Source: JBPRGG01 sp051418075 (GTDB lineage Bacteria; Bacteroidota; Bacteroidia; Cytophagales; Cyclobacteriaceae). Taken from it: a DNA stretch of 64,000 nucleotides. The number at the start of each line of letters is the position of its first letter. Within the stretch, counting starts at the first letter, position 1. The stretch is taken from contig JBPRGG010000089.1 in NCBI GenBank assembly GCA_051418075.1, positions 62,001 to 126,000 of the forward strand, in the 5' to 3' direction. Below the pieces are notes generated by a model. It searched no databases. It saw nothing but the letters and a program-made list of their open reading frames with translations, and was not told the origin of the DNA. Shown here piece by piece: positions 56,166-64,000 of the stretch. The position numbers were made by a program, and so were the translations under genes.

Positions 56166-56609
56166 TATTTTCCGATTTATCAGTTCTTTTCATGCAAGAC
56201 CAAAATGAACGGAAGTGAATCGTTTGGTTTCTTCAAAATCAATTAAAAAAACAGGCTCCTTTTAAAAATTAATCTGAAAGCTTGGTAAAGGGCCGGCGAT
56301 TGGACATAAAGCATGCTGTTTTATCGATTTGAAGGGATTTATGAAGGAGTGCAGCATTTAGTCCGACTCATTGCCACATTACAAGCAATTAATTCCATAA
56401 TTACGTTTTTCATCCTGATTTAGGACTATTTTACAGCCCCTAATTAGATTTTTTGCGATTTATTATTGTTTATTACACGTAAATTACATAATTTAGAGAT
56501 CACTTCACATAACCCAAAATTTGAACCATGTCTAAACATTGGCTGGTTTTTTTGATCAGAAACCTAATTATTTACTAATTTTTAAATTTTAACTAAATAT
56601 TGAACAATT
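56166..56609. other. Long leader/intergenic region before glnA
   Basis: 444 bp without a gene-sized frame. It ends in a run of T- and A-rich text before the glnA ATG. Only tiny open frames (such as the ATG near 56203, 13 codons) occur. No convincing TAnnTTTG element, riboswitch or hairpin was seen; a long 5' leader of glnA is possible. Confidence 0.5.
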
Positions 56610-58022
56610 ATGACAGCAAAGGATTTCTTTGATTTAGCTAAAAAGCACAATGCTGAAATGGTAGACCTGAAATTTGTGGATTTGCTAGGCACTTGGCAAC
56701 ATTGTGCTTACCCTATTGAAACCTGGGACGAAGACACTTTTAAAGAAGGAGTTGGGTTTGACGGATCATCTATCAGAGGATGGCAGGATATCGATCAATC
56801 AGACATGCTGGCTATGCCGGATCCTAACACAGCCAACCTTGATCCATTTTTTGAAAATCCCACCATTAGTATTATAGCTGACATCGTTGATCCGGTAACT
56901 TTAGAAAAGTACGGCAAAGATCCCAGAAACGTAGCTGCCAAAGGTGCCGAATACCTAAAATCTACCGGTATTGGTGATACCTGCTACATAGGTCCCGAAC
57001 CGGAATTTTTTATTTTTGATGAAATCCGGTTTGCCCAGTCTCAAAACATGGGTTTCTACCAGATCGATTCCGTGGAAGGTGCATGGAATACCAATCGTAT
57101 TGAAGAACCGAATCTTGGATACAAACCCAGTTATAAAGGAGGTTACTTCCCTGTAAGCCCTACCGATACCTATTCTGACCTGAGGGCAGAAATGGTGAAT
57201 GAAATGCGCAGATTAGGTATTGTGGTAGAAGCCCATCACCATGAAGTTGCCACTGCCGGACAGGGTGAAATAGACATGAAATTTTCCGAGCTTACAAAAA
57301 TGAGCGATCAGTTTATGTGGTATAAATACATCATCAAAAATGTGGCTAAAAAGCATGGTAAAACCGTCACTTTTATGCCTAAACCAATCTTTGATGATAA
57401 TGGAAGTGGTATGCATACCCACCTGTCTATCTGGAAAGATGGCGATCCTTTGTTTGCCGGAGATAAATATGCTGGTTTAAGTCAAACTGCCCTGCATGCC
57501 ATAGGAGGTGTACTGAAACATGGCGCTGCATTGTTAGCCTTTGCCGCACCAACTTCCAATTCCTACAGACGGCTGGTACCTGGTTTTGAAGCACCGGTTA
57601 ACCTGGTCATGTCGGCCCGTAACCGATCTGCTTCGGTTCGAATCCCCATGTATCACAGTAGTCCTAAATCCAAAAGATTTGAGTTCCGTTGTCCTGATCC
57701 AACAGCCAATGGCTATCTGGCTTTCACTGCCCTATTAATGGCTGCCATTGATGGTATCCAAAATAAAATTGATCCGGGAAGTCCTTTGGATAAAAATATT
57801 TATTCCCTATCAGCCCAGGAACTTGAGAAAATACCTAAAGTACCGGGATCTTTGTCAGAAGCTATGGACGCTCTGGAAGCAGACCATGAATTCCTGACCA
57901 AAGGAAATGTCTTCACAGAAGATCTGATCCAGGCCTGGATATCCTATAAAAGAGAAATGGAATTGGATGAACTGGCATTGAGACCCCATCCTTATGAATT
58001 CCAACTTTACTATGATTCTTAA
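56610..58022 (+). CDS. glnA: Glutamine synthetase type I
   Basis: 470 residues; makes glutamine from glutamate, ammonium and ATP. Opening with KFVDLLGTWQHCAYPI, the VGFDGSSIRGW stretch, metal-binding EPEFFIFDEI and VEAHHHEVATAGQGEID, the NDNGSGMHTH-like MHTHLSIWKDG block, and NRSASVRIP are all typical of GS I. Tyr398 sits in LDKNIYSLS, the position adenylylated in GS I-beta enzymes, so covalent control is possible. Length matches GlnA of enteric bacteria rather than the GS III form that many Bacteroidetes use. Confidence 0.96.
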   Translation: MTAKDFFDLAKKHNAEMVDLKFVDLLGTWQHCAYPIETWDEDTFKEGVGFDGSSIRGWQDIDQSDMLAMPDPNTANLDPFFENPTISIIADIVDPVTLEKYGKDPRNVAAKGAEYLKSTGIGDTCYIGPEPEFFIFDEIRFAQSQNMGFYQIDSVEGAWNTNRIEEPNLGYKPSYKGGYFPVSPTDTYSDLRAEMVNEMRRLGIVVEAHHHEVATAGQGEIDMKFSELTKMSDQFMWYKYIIKNVAKKHGKTVTFMPKPIFDDNGSGMHTHLSIWKDGDPLFAGDKYAGLSQTALHAIGGVLKHGAALLAFAAPTSNSYRRLVPGFEAPVNLVMSARNRSASVRIPMYHSSPKSKRFEFRCPDPTANGYLAFTALLMAAIDGIQNKIDPGSPLDKNIYSLSAQELEKIPKVPGSLSEAMDALEADHEFLTKGNVFTEDLIQAWISYKREMELDELALRPHPYEFQLYYDS

Positions 58023-58051
58023 TCAGGTCTGTTGCAACTAAATTTTATAAA

Positions 58052-58079
58052 AGCCTATACCTGTGTATAGGCTTTTTTT
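58052..58079 (+). terminator. Terminator of glnA
   Basis: AGCCTATAC (58052-58060) pairs with GTATAGGCT (58065-58073), followed by seven T residues. It abuts the 3' end of the convergent ArsC-like gene. Confidence 0.9.
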
Positions 58080-58449
58080 AGGCCAGCTTGTAAATATCTT
58101 TGGGGGTCTTACAAAGAATCGCCTTGTGGTTCTTCACAGCTATAGGCCCCTTTAGCAGGTACGGAAATTTCACCAATATATTCAACCAGCCTTCATCATC
58201 ATAAGTATGACCGGCAATCTTGGCCTGATAATCGGGATGTGACCTGTTCAACAGATCTTTTGGACGCAAATGCAGCATATCCAGTAATTCCCGCCATTGG
58301 GTTGATGTCAGCTGAATTTTTTGAAATTGATATTCATTGATGTAAGGAGTAATGGAATGAGCATAAGCTTTAGCCTTCCTGCATTTGGGACAATCAGCAT
58401 CATAATAAAAAAACATTTCACTGGGATGTAACTTCATGGCCGTAAACAT
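58078..58449 (-). CDS. ArsC/Spx-like thioredoxin-fold protein
   Basis: 123 residues. N-terminal YYDADCPKCRKAKAYA gives a C-x-x-C redox site at the thioredoxin-fold start; the C-terminal part (LLNRSHPDYQAKIAG, the LLKGPIAVKNHKAIL block with its cis-proline) matches arsenate-reductase/Spx-like proteins. The function is probably thiol-linked and cytosolic, but arsenate reduction is not shown. ATG at 58437 would start four codons later. No promoter seen; the group II intron remnant lies upstream. Confidence 0.7.
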   Translation of the reverse strand: MFTAMKLHPSEMFFYYDADCPKCRKAKAYAHSITPYINEYQFQKIQLTSTQWRELLDMLHLRPKDLLNRSHPDYQAKIAGHTYDDEGWLNILVKFPYLLKGPIAVKNHKAILCKTPKDIYKLA

Positions 58450-58574
58450 TAAAAATTAATAAATTAATAAAATTAGCCATATTTTCTTATGGTTTATTAT
58501 AATTTGCATATTTTTGACTACAAAAGCAAGCAATTTGTCTAATATTTTTTTTAGAAAAATAAAGATAAAAGAGT

Positions 58575-58782
58575 AATCGGGTAGGATTAAAATAAAATAG
58601 TTTTGCTCCTGTTTTATTTTTCGACCGCTCACACCACCATACCGTACATGGCGGTTCCTTTGCCTCCGGCTTCCTTCAGATTCCACCTCACAGAGGACAC
58701 CCATGCCTTCAGCTAATGATTGGAGATTACAATCCCTCATAGTAAACATTCACTACCAAGTCTGTTACCATGTACGGCACAC
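58575..58782 (-). mobile_element. Degenerate, ORF-less group IIC intron remnant
   Basis: Read on the minus strand, the element starts GTGTGCCGTACATGG, the standard 5' end of group IIC introns, and carries the domain I motif of the type GGTGTCCTCTGTGAGG...AATCTGAAGGAAGCCGGAGG. The sequence then jumps to a shortened domain V (GGAACCGCC with GGTGGTGTGAG) and a domain VI-like AT stem closing in CCTACCCGATT. About 208 nt remain of an expected 600 (without ORF) or 1.9 kb. No maturase remains. It begins one base behind the T-run of the fbaA terminator, the favoured target of IIC introns. The 97-codon open frame overlying it is an artefact. The assignment rests on recognised family motifs, not on a search. 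Confidence 0.75.
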
Positions 58783-58783
58783 T

Positions 58784-58813
58784 AAAAAAAAAGCCTTGTA
58801 TTAATACAAAGCT
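58784..58813 (-). terminator. Terminator of fbaA
   Basis: On the minus strand AGCTTTGTATT pairs with AATACAAGGCT (one G-T wobble), followed by nine T residues. The intron remnant starts directly after it. Confidence 0.85.
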
Positions 58814-58839
58814 TTTCCTGTTAATGAAAATCTTCCTAA

Positions 58840-59919
58840 TTAAGCATTGCGATTGATACAATTCAGGTCTTCAAATGCCAATTGTAATCTGTTCACAAAA
58901 TATTTTTCGCCTTCTCTTAACCAGACACGAGGATCATAATATTTTTTGTTTGGTTTTTCTTCTCCTTCAGGATTACCAATCTGATGCTGCAGGTATTCCC
59001 TTTTCGCCTCATAGTAATTCCGAACACCATCCCAGTAAGCCCATTGCATATCTGTATCCAGGTTCATCTTAATGGCACCGTATTCGATAGCTTCCCTGAT
59101 TTCTTCACGTGATGAGCCGGATCCACCATGAAATACAAAATTAACCGGGTTGGTACCTGTTTTGAATTTATCCTGAATATAATCCTGAGAATTTTTCAAA
59201 ATGATAGGTGTTAATTTAACATTTCCCGGCTTATAAACTCCATGTACATTACCAAAGGCAGCGGCAATAGTGAAGCGATCGCTTACCGACTTTAATTGCT
59301 CGTAAGAGTAGGCCACTTCTTCCGGTTGGGTATATAACCTTGAACTGTCAATGCCAGTATTATCTACTCCGTCTTCTTCACCACCGGTTACACCTAATTC
59401 GATTTCCAGGGTCATGCCTATTTTCTCCATCCTGGTAAAATATTCCCTGCTGGTAGCAATATTTTCTTCCAGGGGTTCTTCTGACAGATCAAGCATATGA
59501 GAGCTGTATAAAGGACGTTTGTTCATTTCGTAATGTTTTTCTCCGGCCTCTAACATACCATCTACCCAGGGCAACAATTTTCTGGCAGCATGATCTGTGT
59601 GAAGAATTACTGGCACTCCATATAATTCAGCCATCCTGTGTACATGCAATGCGCCAGATACAGCTCCGGCAATAGCAGCTTGCATTTTATCATTAGGTGC
59701 GCTTTTTCCAGCAAAAAATTGAGCTCCACCACTGGAAAACTGGACGATCACAGGGGAGTTTACAGCTTTGGCAGTTTCAATTACAGCGTTTACTGAATTG
59801 GTTCCCACCACATTCACAGCAGGTAAAGCAAAATTGTTTTTATTGGCATAATCCAGCAATTCAGTCACTTCATCGCCATGGAGAACGCCAGGTCGGAATT
59901 TTGTTGCAGTTGTACTCAT
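58840..59919 (-). CDS. fbaA: Class II fructose-bisphosphate aldolase
   Basis: 359 residues; zinc-dependent reversible aldol cleavage of fructose 1,6-bisphosphate in glycolysis and gluconeogenesis. Start at 59919 (MSTTATKFRPGVLHGDEV) removes 25 out-of-family residues from the longer frame. Zinc-binding HTDHAARKLLPW, the ELGVTGGEEDGVDNTG stretch, GNVHGVYKPGNVKL and the phosphate-binding FHGGSGSSREEI are all intact. It has a TAnnTTTG promoter and a strong terminator. Confidence 0.96.
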   Translation of the reverse strand: MSTTATKFRPGVLHGDEVTELLDYANKNNFALPAVNVVGTNSVNAVIETAKAVNSPVIVQFSSGGAQFFAGKSAPNDKMQAAIAGAVSGALHVHRMAELYGVPVILHTDHAARKLLPWVDGMLEAGEKHYEMNKRPLYSSHMLDLSEEPLEENIATSREYFTRMEKIGMTLEIELGVTGGEEDGVDNTGIDSSRLYTQPEEVAYSYEQLKSVSDRFTIAAAFGNVHGVYKPGNVKLTPIILKNSQDYIQDKFKTGTNPVNFVFHGGSGSSREEIREAIEYGAIKMNLDTDMQWAYWDGVRNYYEAKREYLQHQIGNPEGEEKPNKKYYDPRVWLREGEKYFVNRLQLAFEDLNCINRNA

Positions 59920-59963
59920 ATTGATTTTATTTATTTTATAATCAAGTAAAAAATTTCGAGTTG

Positions 59964-59971
59964 CAAAAGTA
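59964..59971 (-). promoter_or_regulatory. -7 element upstream of fbaA
   Basis: On the minus strand TACTTTTG followed by CAAC fits TAnnTTTG, nearly identical to the gapA element; start codon 44 bp further on. Confidence 0.6.
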
Positions 59972-60279
59972 CAATAAATTTTACTAAATGTCACGAGAAC
60001 CCAAATGAAATGATTATACCAATATGAATTATTATATGTTTCTGTTAATGAGGAAATTAAGCCACTGGGCCAGGATCCTTATGGTCAAGGTCCTGAAAAA
60101 TATAAACCGCTTGATGTTATTATTATCTTGTCAGAATGATCAGATAAAAAAATCGCTAATTACGCTTGAAAGCGATGTCATCATGCCATTATTCCTGATC
60201 TTCAAGCCAAATTTGTCCTGTCCGGTTTGAACTATTTAACCGGCTTTTGTCTTACATTTAGTAAATAAATAATCCAGTC
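59972..60279. other. Intergenic region between fbaA and the CoA-binding gene
   Basis: 308 bp. It holds a 68-codon frame (60024-60230) with a hydrophobic, isoleucine/leucine-rich content and no family resemblance, which I judge chance. Promoter of the rightward gene was not identified. Confidence 0.4.
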
Positions 60280-60645
60280 ATGAAAAAAACAGTCGTTTTG
60301 GGTGCCAGCCCCAACCCTTACCGTTATGCCTTTAAAGCAGCGCATATGCTGAAAGAAGCAGGACATGAAATGATTCCTGTAAGTATTAAAAGAGGTGAGG
60401 TGGCTGGTGAAAAAATCTTAAATCTGAGAGAAAAGCCAGCCATTGATGGTGTACATACCATTACCATGTATATCGGACCGCAACATCAGGCAGAATGGAC
60501 CGAATATTTGTTGAGCCTGCAGCCCCAGCGGATCATTTTTAATCCCGGTACCGAAAATCTGGAATTTGAAGAAATGGCCCGGAAAAAAGGCATTGAAACT
60601 TATCAAAATTGCACCCTGGTGCTACTTTCGATTGGAAGTTATTAG
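60280..60645 (+). CDS. CoA-binding domain protein
   Basis: 121 residues with a single Rossmann-type CoA-binding domain: TVVLGASPNPYRYAFKAAHM (the G-A-S-P-x-x-x-R motif) and the closing MARKKGIETYQNCTLVLL. Similar to the YccU-like small CoA-binding proteins. Cytosolic, function undefined. Convergent with the LRR pseudogene, 10 bp apart. Confidence 0.85.
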   Translation: MKKTVVLGASPNPYRYAFKAAHMLKEAGHEMIPVSIKRGEVAGEKILNLREKPAIDGVHTITMYIGPQHQAEWTEYLLSLQPQRIIFNPGTENLEFEEMARKKGIETYQNCTLVLLSIGSY

Positions 60646-60655
60646 TTTAATAATA

Positions 60656-61933
60656 CTAGTAATTAACCACCACACCTTGATCCCGAAAAGCTGAAATCAA
60701 GCCCTTGTATTGTTCCTTTCGGGCAGGAGAAAGGGCCGGATTGTTCTGCATAAACAGCAATTTAAGGTTCTTTAACTGAATTAATTCATGAGGAAGCTCA
60801 GGAATATCATTATGTGAAATATCCAAATCTTCCAATTGTTTGAGCAATAGGATCTGTTCGGGAAAATAGGATAATAAATTATGATTCAGGTGCAATACCT
60901 TTAGTGAATGCAGATTACTCAAACCAGCAGGAATATAGGCGATTTTATTATGATGCAGGTATACTTCCTTTAATTTGTCCAACCTGCCAATATGTTCTGG
61001 CAAATGCTGTATGTGGTTATAAGATAAATACAGAACCTCCAATTGGTCCAGCCCGGTCATTCGCTCATTTATCTTCTTCAGTTGATTATAATACAGATCG
61101 ATGGACTTAAGTTTCTTTAACTGGAAAAAGCCCTCTGGCAGCTTGCTGATCTTATTATTATACAAAATCAAGGATTGCAGGCTTTCCAAACTCCCTATCT
61201 GATCAGGCACTTCTGTTAGTTGATTGCCTACCAGCTGCAACTCCTTTACCTGTTTTAGTTGCCAGAAACTATCCGGAATATATGACAAACTGCAATAATT
61301 GAAACGGATCTGTTCCAGGTGGTCAATTTTCTTCAATCGCTGCCTGGCTACCTTTGCAGGATCCATTTGATTAAAGTTTAGCTTTACACTGGTTAATTTT
61401 TTAAAATTTTTGATTCTTAATGGTACCTTGACAAATGCATTATCTTCCAGGTTCAATTCCCAAAGGTTTTTAAGTTTAAAAAAGCGACGGGGAATCCGGG
61501 AAAGGTTGTTGCCTCCCAAATTTAATTCGCGTATGCATAACCACTTCACCTTAATCTTACGATCACCTATAGCATTATCCGACAAATTAATGGATTTCAA
61601 ATACTTGAGTTTCCGTAATTTTTTAGGCAGTCTTTCTATTTGATTATGACTTAAATTGAGGTTTTCCAGGAAAGTAAACTCATAGACGAATTCCGGGATT
61701 TCCGACAGACGGGCATGAGAGAGATTCAGGGTTTTTACCAGCTTTTTAGTCGGATGTTGCCTTTATTTGATCATCCTTTGCCTGGCTTGTTCATATTTCT
61801 GTTCCTCCCGGGCTTCTTTTAATGAATCCTTCGGATTCTGCCTGGATGTACCATGGAGTCGGTCAAAATGCTTTTGAGCCGACAACTGTGAGTAAGAAGC
61901 TAAAAGAAGAATCAGCAATACAACTAATTTCAT
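60656..61933 (-). pseudogene. Secreted leucine-rich-repeat protein, interrupted by an in-frame stop
   Basis: One reading frame from ATG 61931-61933 to the stop before 60656. It gives a signal peptide (KLVVLLILLLASYSQLSAQ) and a charged lead for 56 codons, then a TAA at 61763-61765, then without any shift the repeats continue: NLSHARLSEIPEFV, NLSHNQIERLPKKL and about ten more 22-24-residue L-x-x-L-x-L-x-x-N repeats. After the TAA no ATG, GTG or TTG occurs until 61598, in the middle of a repeat, so the LRR part has no good start of its own. Most likely a nonsense mutation, or a sequencing error. Ends convergently with the CoA-binding gene. Confidence 0.75.
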
Positions 61934-62109
61934 AGTTGTAAAACTAAACAATCCGCTTTCATTATCCTAACAAAGGAAAATAAATATTATAACCGGCTGA
62001 ATTTTAGAAAATTGGGTTGATTTTTGCATTATATGTATAAAGAGGCAAATAGAATGAGAAGTGCGTCTTTTATTTCGTTGAATTATCAAATTAATAGGGA
62101 TAATTTTCG

Positions 62110-62117
62110 TAATTTTG
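62110..62117 (+). promoter_or_regulatory. -7 element upstream of gyrB
   Basis: TAATTTTG followed by CGG fits TAnnTTTG; only about 25 bp before the TTG start, so the leader is very short. Confidence 0.5.
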
Positions 62118-62134
62118 CGGTCGGATTTTAAACT

Positions 62135-64000
62135 TTGAAGGAATTGAGCACTAAAAACAATGGCAATTATTCTGCTGATAATATTCAGGTATTAGAGGGG
62201 CTGGAAGCAGTTAGAAAAAGACCAGCTATGTATATAGGAGATGTAAGTACTAAAGGCTTGCATCACATGGTTTGGGAAGTAGTAGACAATTCAATTGATG
62301 AAGCATTGGCCGGATATTGTTCCGAGATCAAAGTTCAGATCAAAGAAGATAATTCTGTAATTGTCACAGATAATGGAAGAGGGATACCGGTGGAACTACA
62401 TACCAAGGAAAAAAGATCAGCTCTGGAGGTAGTAATGACGGTATTACATGCAGGAGGAAAATTTGATAAAGATACCTACAAGGTTTCAGGAGGATTGCAT
62501 GGTGTAGGGGTTTCTTGCGTGAATGCCCTTTCTACCCAATTGATCGCCACCGTGTACAGGGATGGAAAGATTTGGCAACAGGAATACGAAAAAGGTGTTC
62601 CCAAATACCCGGTGAAAGTAGTGGGGGATACAGACATCAATGGCACCTCCATCCATTTCAAGCCTGACCCTTCGGTGTTTATTGTTTCAGAGTATAATTA
62701 TGATACCATTGCTTCCCGGTTAAGGGAATTGGCTTATTTGAATGCAGGTATTAAGATCATTTTTGAAGACTTCAGGGAAACAGAAGAAGATGGTTCGCAT
62801 CGATCTGAAGAATTCCTGTCAGAAGGGGGATTGGTAGAATTTGTTAATTACCTGGATTCTACCAGGGAAAAACTGATCACCGAACCCATATATATTGATG
62901 GTGAAAAGTCTGGTGTTCCGGTGCAGGTAGCTATCAATTACAATACTTCTTATTCAGAAAATGTCGTGTCCTATGTCAACAATATCAATACCATTGAAGG
63001 AGGAACCCATGTTTCAGGATTCCGAAGAGCGCTTACCAGAACTTTGAAGGCTTATGCTGATAAATCCGGTTTGCTGGACAAAGTCAAGGTTGATATTGCC
63101 GGTGATGACTTCAGAGAAGGTTTAACCGCCGTAATTTCGGTAAAAGTGGCTGAACCACAATTTGAAGGTCAGACTAAAACCAAGTTGGGCAATGGAGAAG
63201 TGATGGGAGCAGTGGATGGATCTGTTAGCGAGATCCTGCAATATTATCTGGAAGAACATCCCAGGGAGGCCAAAACCATTGTTTCCAAAGTTATTTTGGC
63301 GGCTCAGGCCCGCCATGCCGCCAGGAAAGCCAGGGAAATGGTTCAGCGGAAAAATGTATTGACCTCAACCAGTTTGCCCGGTAAACTGGCTGATTGTTCC
63401 AATAAAGATCCTGAAGGATCTGAATTATACCTGGTAGAGGGTGATTCTGCCGGTGGGTCAGCCAAACAGGGCAGAGACCGTCGTTTTCAGGCTATTTTGC
63501 CACTCAGAGGTAAAATATTGAATGTGGAGAAGGCTCAGGAACACAAAATTTATGATAACGAAGAAATTAAAAATATCATAACAGCACTGGGAGTTAGCTT
63601 TGGCACACCGGAAGATGAAAAAGGTTTAAATATGATCAAGCTTCGTTATCATAAGATCATTATTATGACGGATGCCGATGTAGATGGTAGCCACATACGA
63701 ACCCTGATCCTTACCTTCTTTTTCAGATATATGAGAGAGTTGGTAGATAAAGGATATTTATACATTGCCCTGCCCCCGCTTTACCAGCTGAAAAAGGGAA
63801 AAAATGAGCGATACTGCTGGACAGAAGAAGAGCGGGAAAGACTGGTGAAGGAAATGGCGAAGGATGGAAAGGAAGAATCGGTAGGACTACAGCGTTATAA
63901 AGGTTTGGGAGAAATGAATCCTGAACAATTATGGACCACAACCATGAACCCGGAAACCAGAAGTTTGAAGCTGGTTACCATTGATTCTGCTGCAGAAGCA
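62135..64000 (+). CDS. gyrB: DNA gyrase subunit B, 3' end off the window
   Basis: 622 codons of gyrB before the right edge; roughly 30 residues are missing. The ATPase domain has VLEGLEAVRKRPAMYIGD, EVVDNSIDEALAG, TDNGRGIPVELH and GGLHGVGVSCVNAL; the TOPRIM domain has EGDSAGGSAKQGRDRRFQA, PLRGKILNVEKA and IIMTDADVDGSHIRTL; the C-terminal YKGLGEMNPEQLW follows. It introduces negative supercoils with GyrA. No in-frame ATG exists after the stop at 62129-62131, so TTG at 62135 (KELSTKNNGNYSAD) or 62144 starts the protein. ParE is ruled out by the GyrB-type TOPRIM text. Confidence 0.95.
   Translation, partial: MKELSTKNNGNYSADNIQVLEGLEAVRKRPAMYIGDVSTKGLHHMVWEVVDNSIDEALAGYCSEIKVQIKEDNSVIVTDNGRGIPVELHTKEKRSALEVVMTVLHAGGKFDKDTYKVSGGLHGVGVSCVNALSTQLIATVYRDGKIWQQEYEKGVPKYPVKVVGDTDINGTSIHFKPDPSVFIVSEYNYDTIASRLRELAYLNAGIKIIFEDFRETEEDGSHRSEEFLSEGGLVEFVNYLDSTREKLITEPIYIDGEKSGVPVQVAINYNTSYSENVVSYVNNINTIEGGTHVSGFRRALTRTLKAYADKSGLLDKVKVDIAGDDFREGLTAVISVKVAEPQFEGQTKTKLGNGEVMGAVDGSVSEILQYYLEEHPREAKTIVSKVILAAQARHAARKAREMVQRKNVLTSTSLPGKLADCSNKDPEGSELYLVEGDSAGGSAKQGRDRRFQAILPLRGKILNVEKAQEHKIYDNEEIKNIITALGVSFGTPEDEKGLNMIKLRYHKIIIMTDADVDGSHIRTLILTFFFRYMRELVDKGYLYIALPPLYQLKKGKNERYCWTEEERERLVKEMAKDGKEESVGLQRYKGLGEMNPEQLWTTTMNPETRSLKLVTIDSAAEA

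Noticed and set aside
58456..58749. 97-codon minus-strand open frame
   Set aside because: It lies across the group II intron remnant; its arginine-rich text is the translation of domain I and V RNA segments, not a protein.
60024..60230. 68-codon frame between fbaA and the CoA-binding gene
   Set aside because: No family resemblance, no promoter element, and a composition like random AT-rich DNA.
60656..61600. LRR protein as an intact gene with a TTG start at 61598-61600
   Set aside because: The TTG sits inside a repeat, repeat text continues upstream in the same frame up to a TAA, and a signal-peptide frame precedes that TAA.
1..64000. CRISPR arrays, tRNA and rRNA genes
   Set aside because: No regularly spaced direct repeats and no tRNA-like T-loop or rRNA text were found on either strand by eye.

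Overview
The window looks like a chromosomal core segment of a Bacteroidetes bacterium, most likely a Cytophagales-type (probably marine) species. The evidence is the family content (WbqC-like protein, fused-motif AddA/AddB pair, TPR-PAS histidine kinase, TonB receptor with a YfiR-like partner, large PurF-like protein, Na+-NQR genes), about 40% GC, the lack of strong Shine-Dalgarno sites, and repeated TAnnTTTG promoter elements, the -7 consensus of this phylum. Species level cannot be read from the sequence. No tRNA, rRNA, CRISPR array, prophage or intact insertion sequence was seen.

Layout. 1-8.4 kb: the 3'-truncated clpC, WbqC-like, LpxL-like acyltransferase, a Sua5/YciO protein, mltG, a thioesterase overlapping a YihY-type membrane protein, trxA and a gamma-glutamylcyclotransferase-fold protein. 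8.8-15 kb: an overlapping addA-addB recombination nuclease pair. 15-18 kb: a YfiR-like protein plus TonB receptor operon. 18.4-24.4 kb: a phosphatase and a DUF502 protein downstream of nqrABCDE, which closes with its own terminator and has no nqrF. 24.5-26.4 kb: ispH, cmk and a small lipoprotein too short for ordinary gene calling. 26.4-35.4 kb: adenine deaminase, gapA, pncA with a Nudix gene, yebC, an EamA exporter, csbD, a LolD-like ATPase, sucC and a START-like protein. 35.5-45.8 kb: sugar MFS porter, PurF-like protein, murI, lipid kinase, A-type Fe-S carrier, thiL, fructosamine-kinase-like, methyltransferase and VTT-family genes. 45.8-56.2 kb: metG, two large sensor kinases, typA and an OmpA-type lipoprotein. 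56.6-64 kb: glnA, an ArsC/Spx-like gene, a dead group IIC intron remnant, fbaA, a CoA-binding protein, a leucine-rich-repeat gene interrupted by an in-frame stop, and the 5' part of gyrB.

Most genes are housekeeping: central carbon metabolism (gapA, fbaA, sucC), nitrogen assimilation (glnA), cell wall (mltG, murI), NAD salvage (pncA plus Nudix), isoprenoids (ispH), translation (metG, typA, yebC) and sodium-motive respiration (nqr). I found no convincing new multi-gene system. The points most worth a second look are the 208-nt group IIC intron relic placed exactly behind the fbaA terminator, the LRR pseudogene, the nqr operon that terminates without nqrF, the 45-residue lipoprotein before cmk, two intergenic inverted-repeat elements, and the divergent PurF-like protein. 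Several track starts were moved to internal ATG codons, and several genes (yegS-like kinase, gyrB, small lipoprotein) appear to start with TTG.
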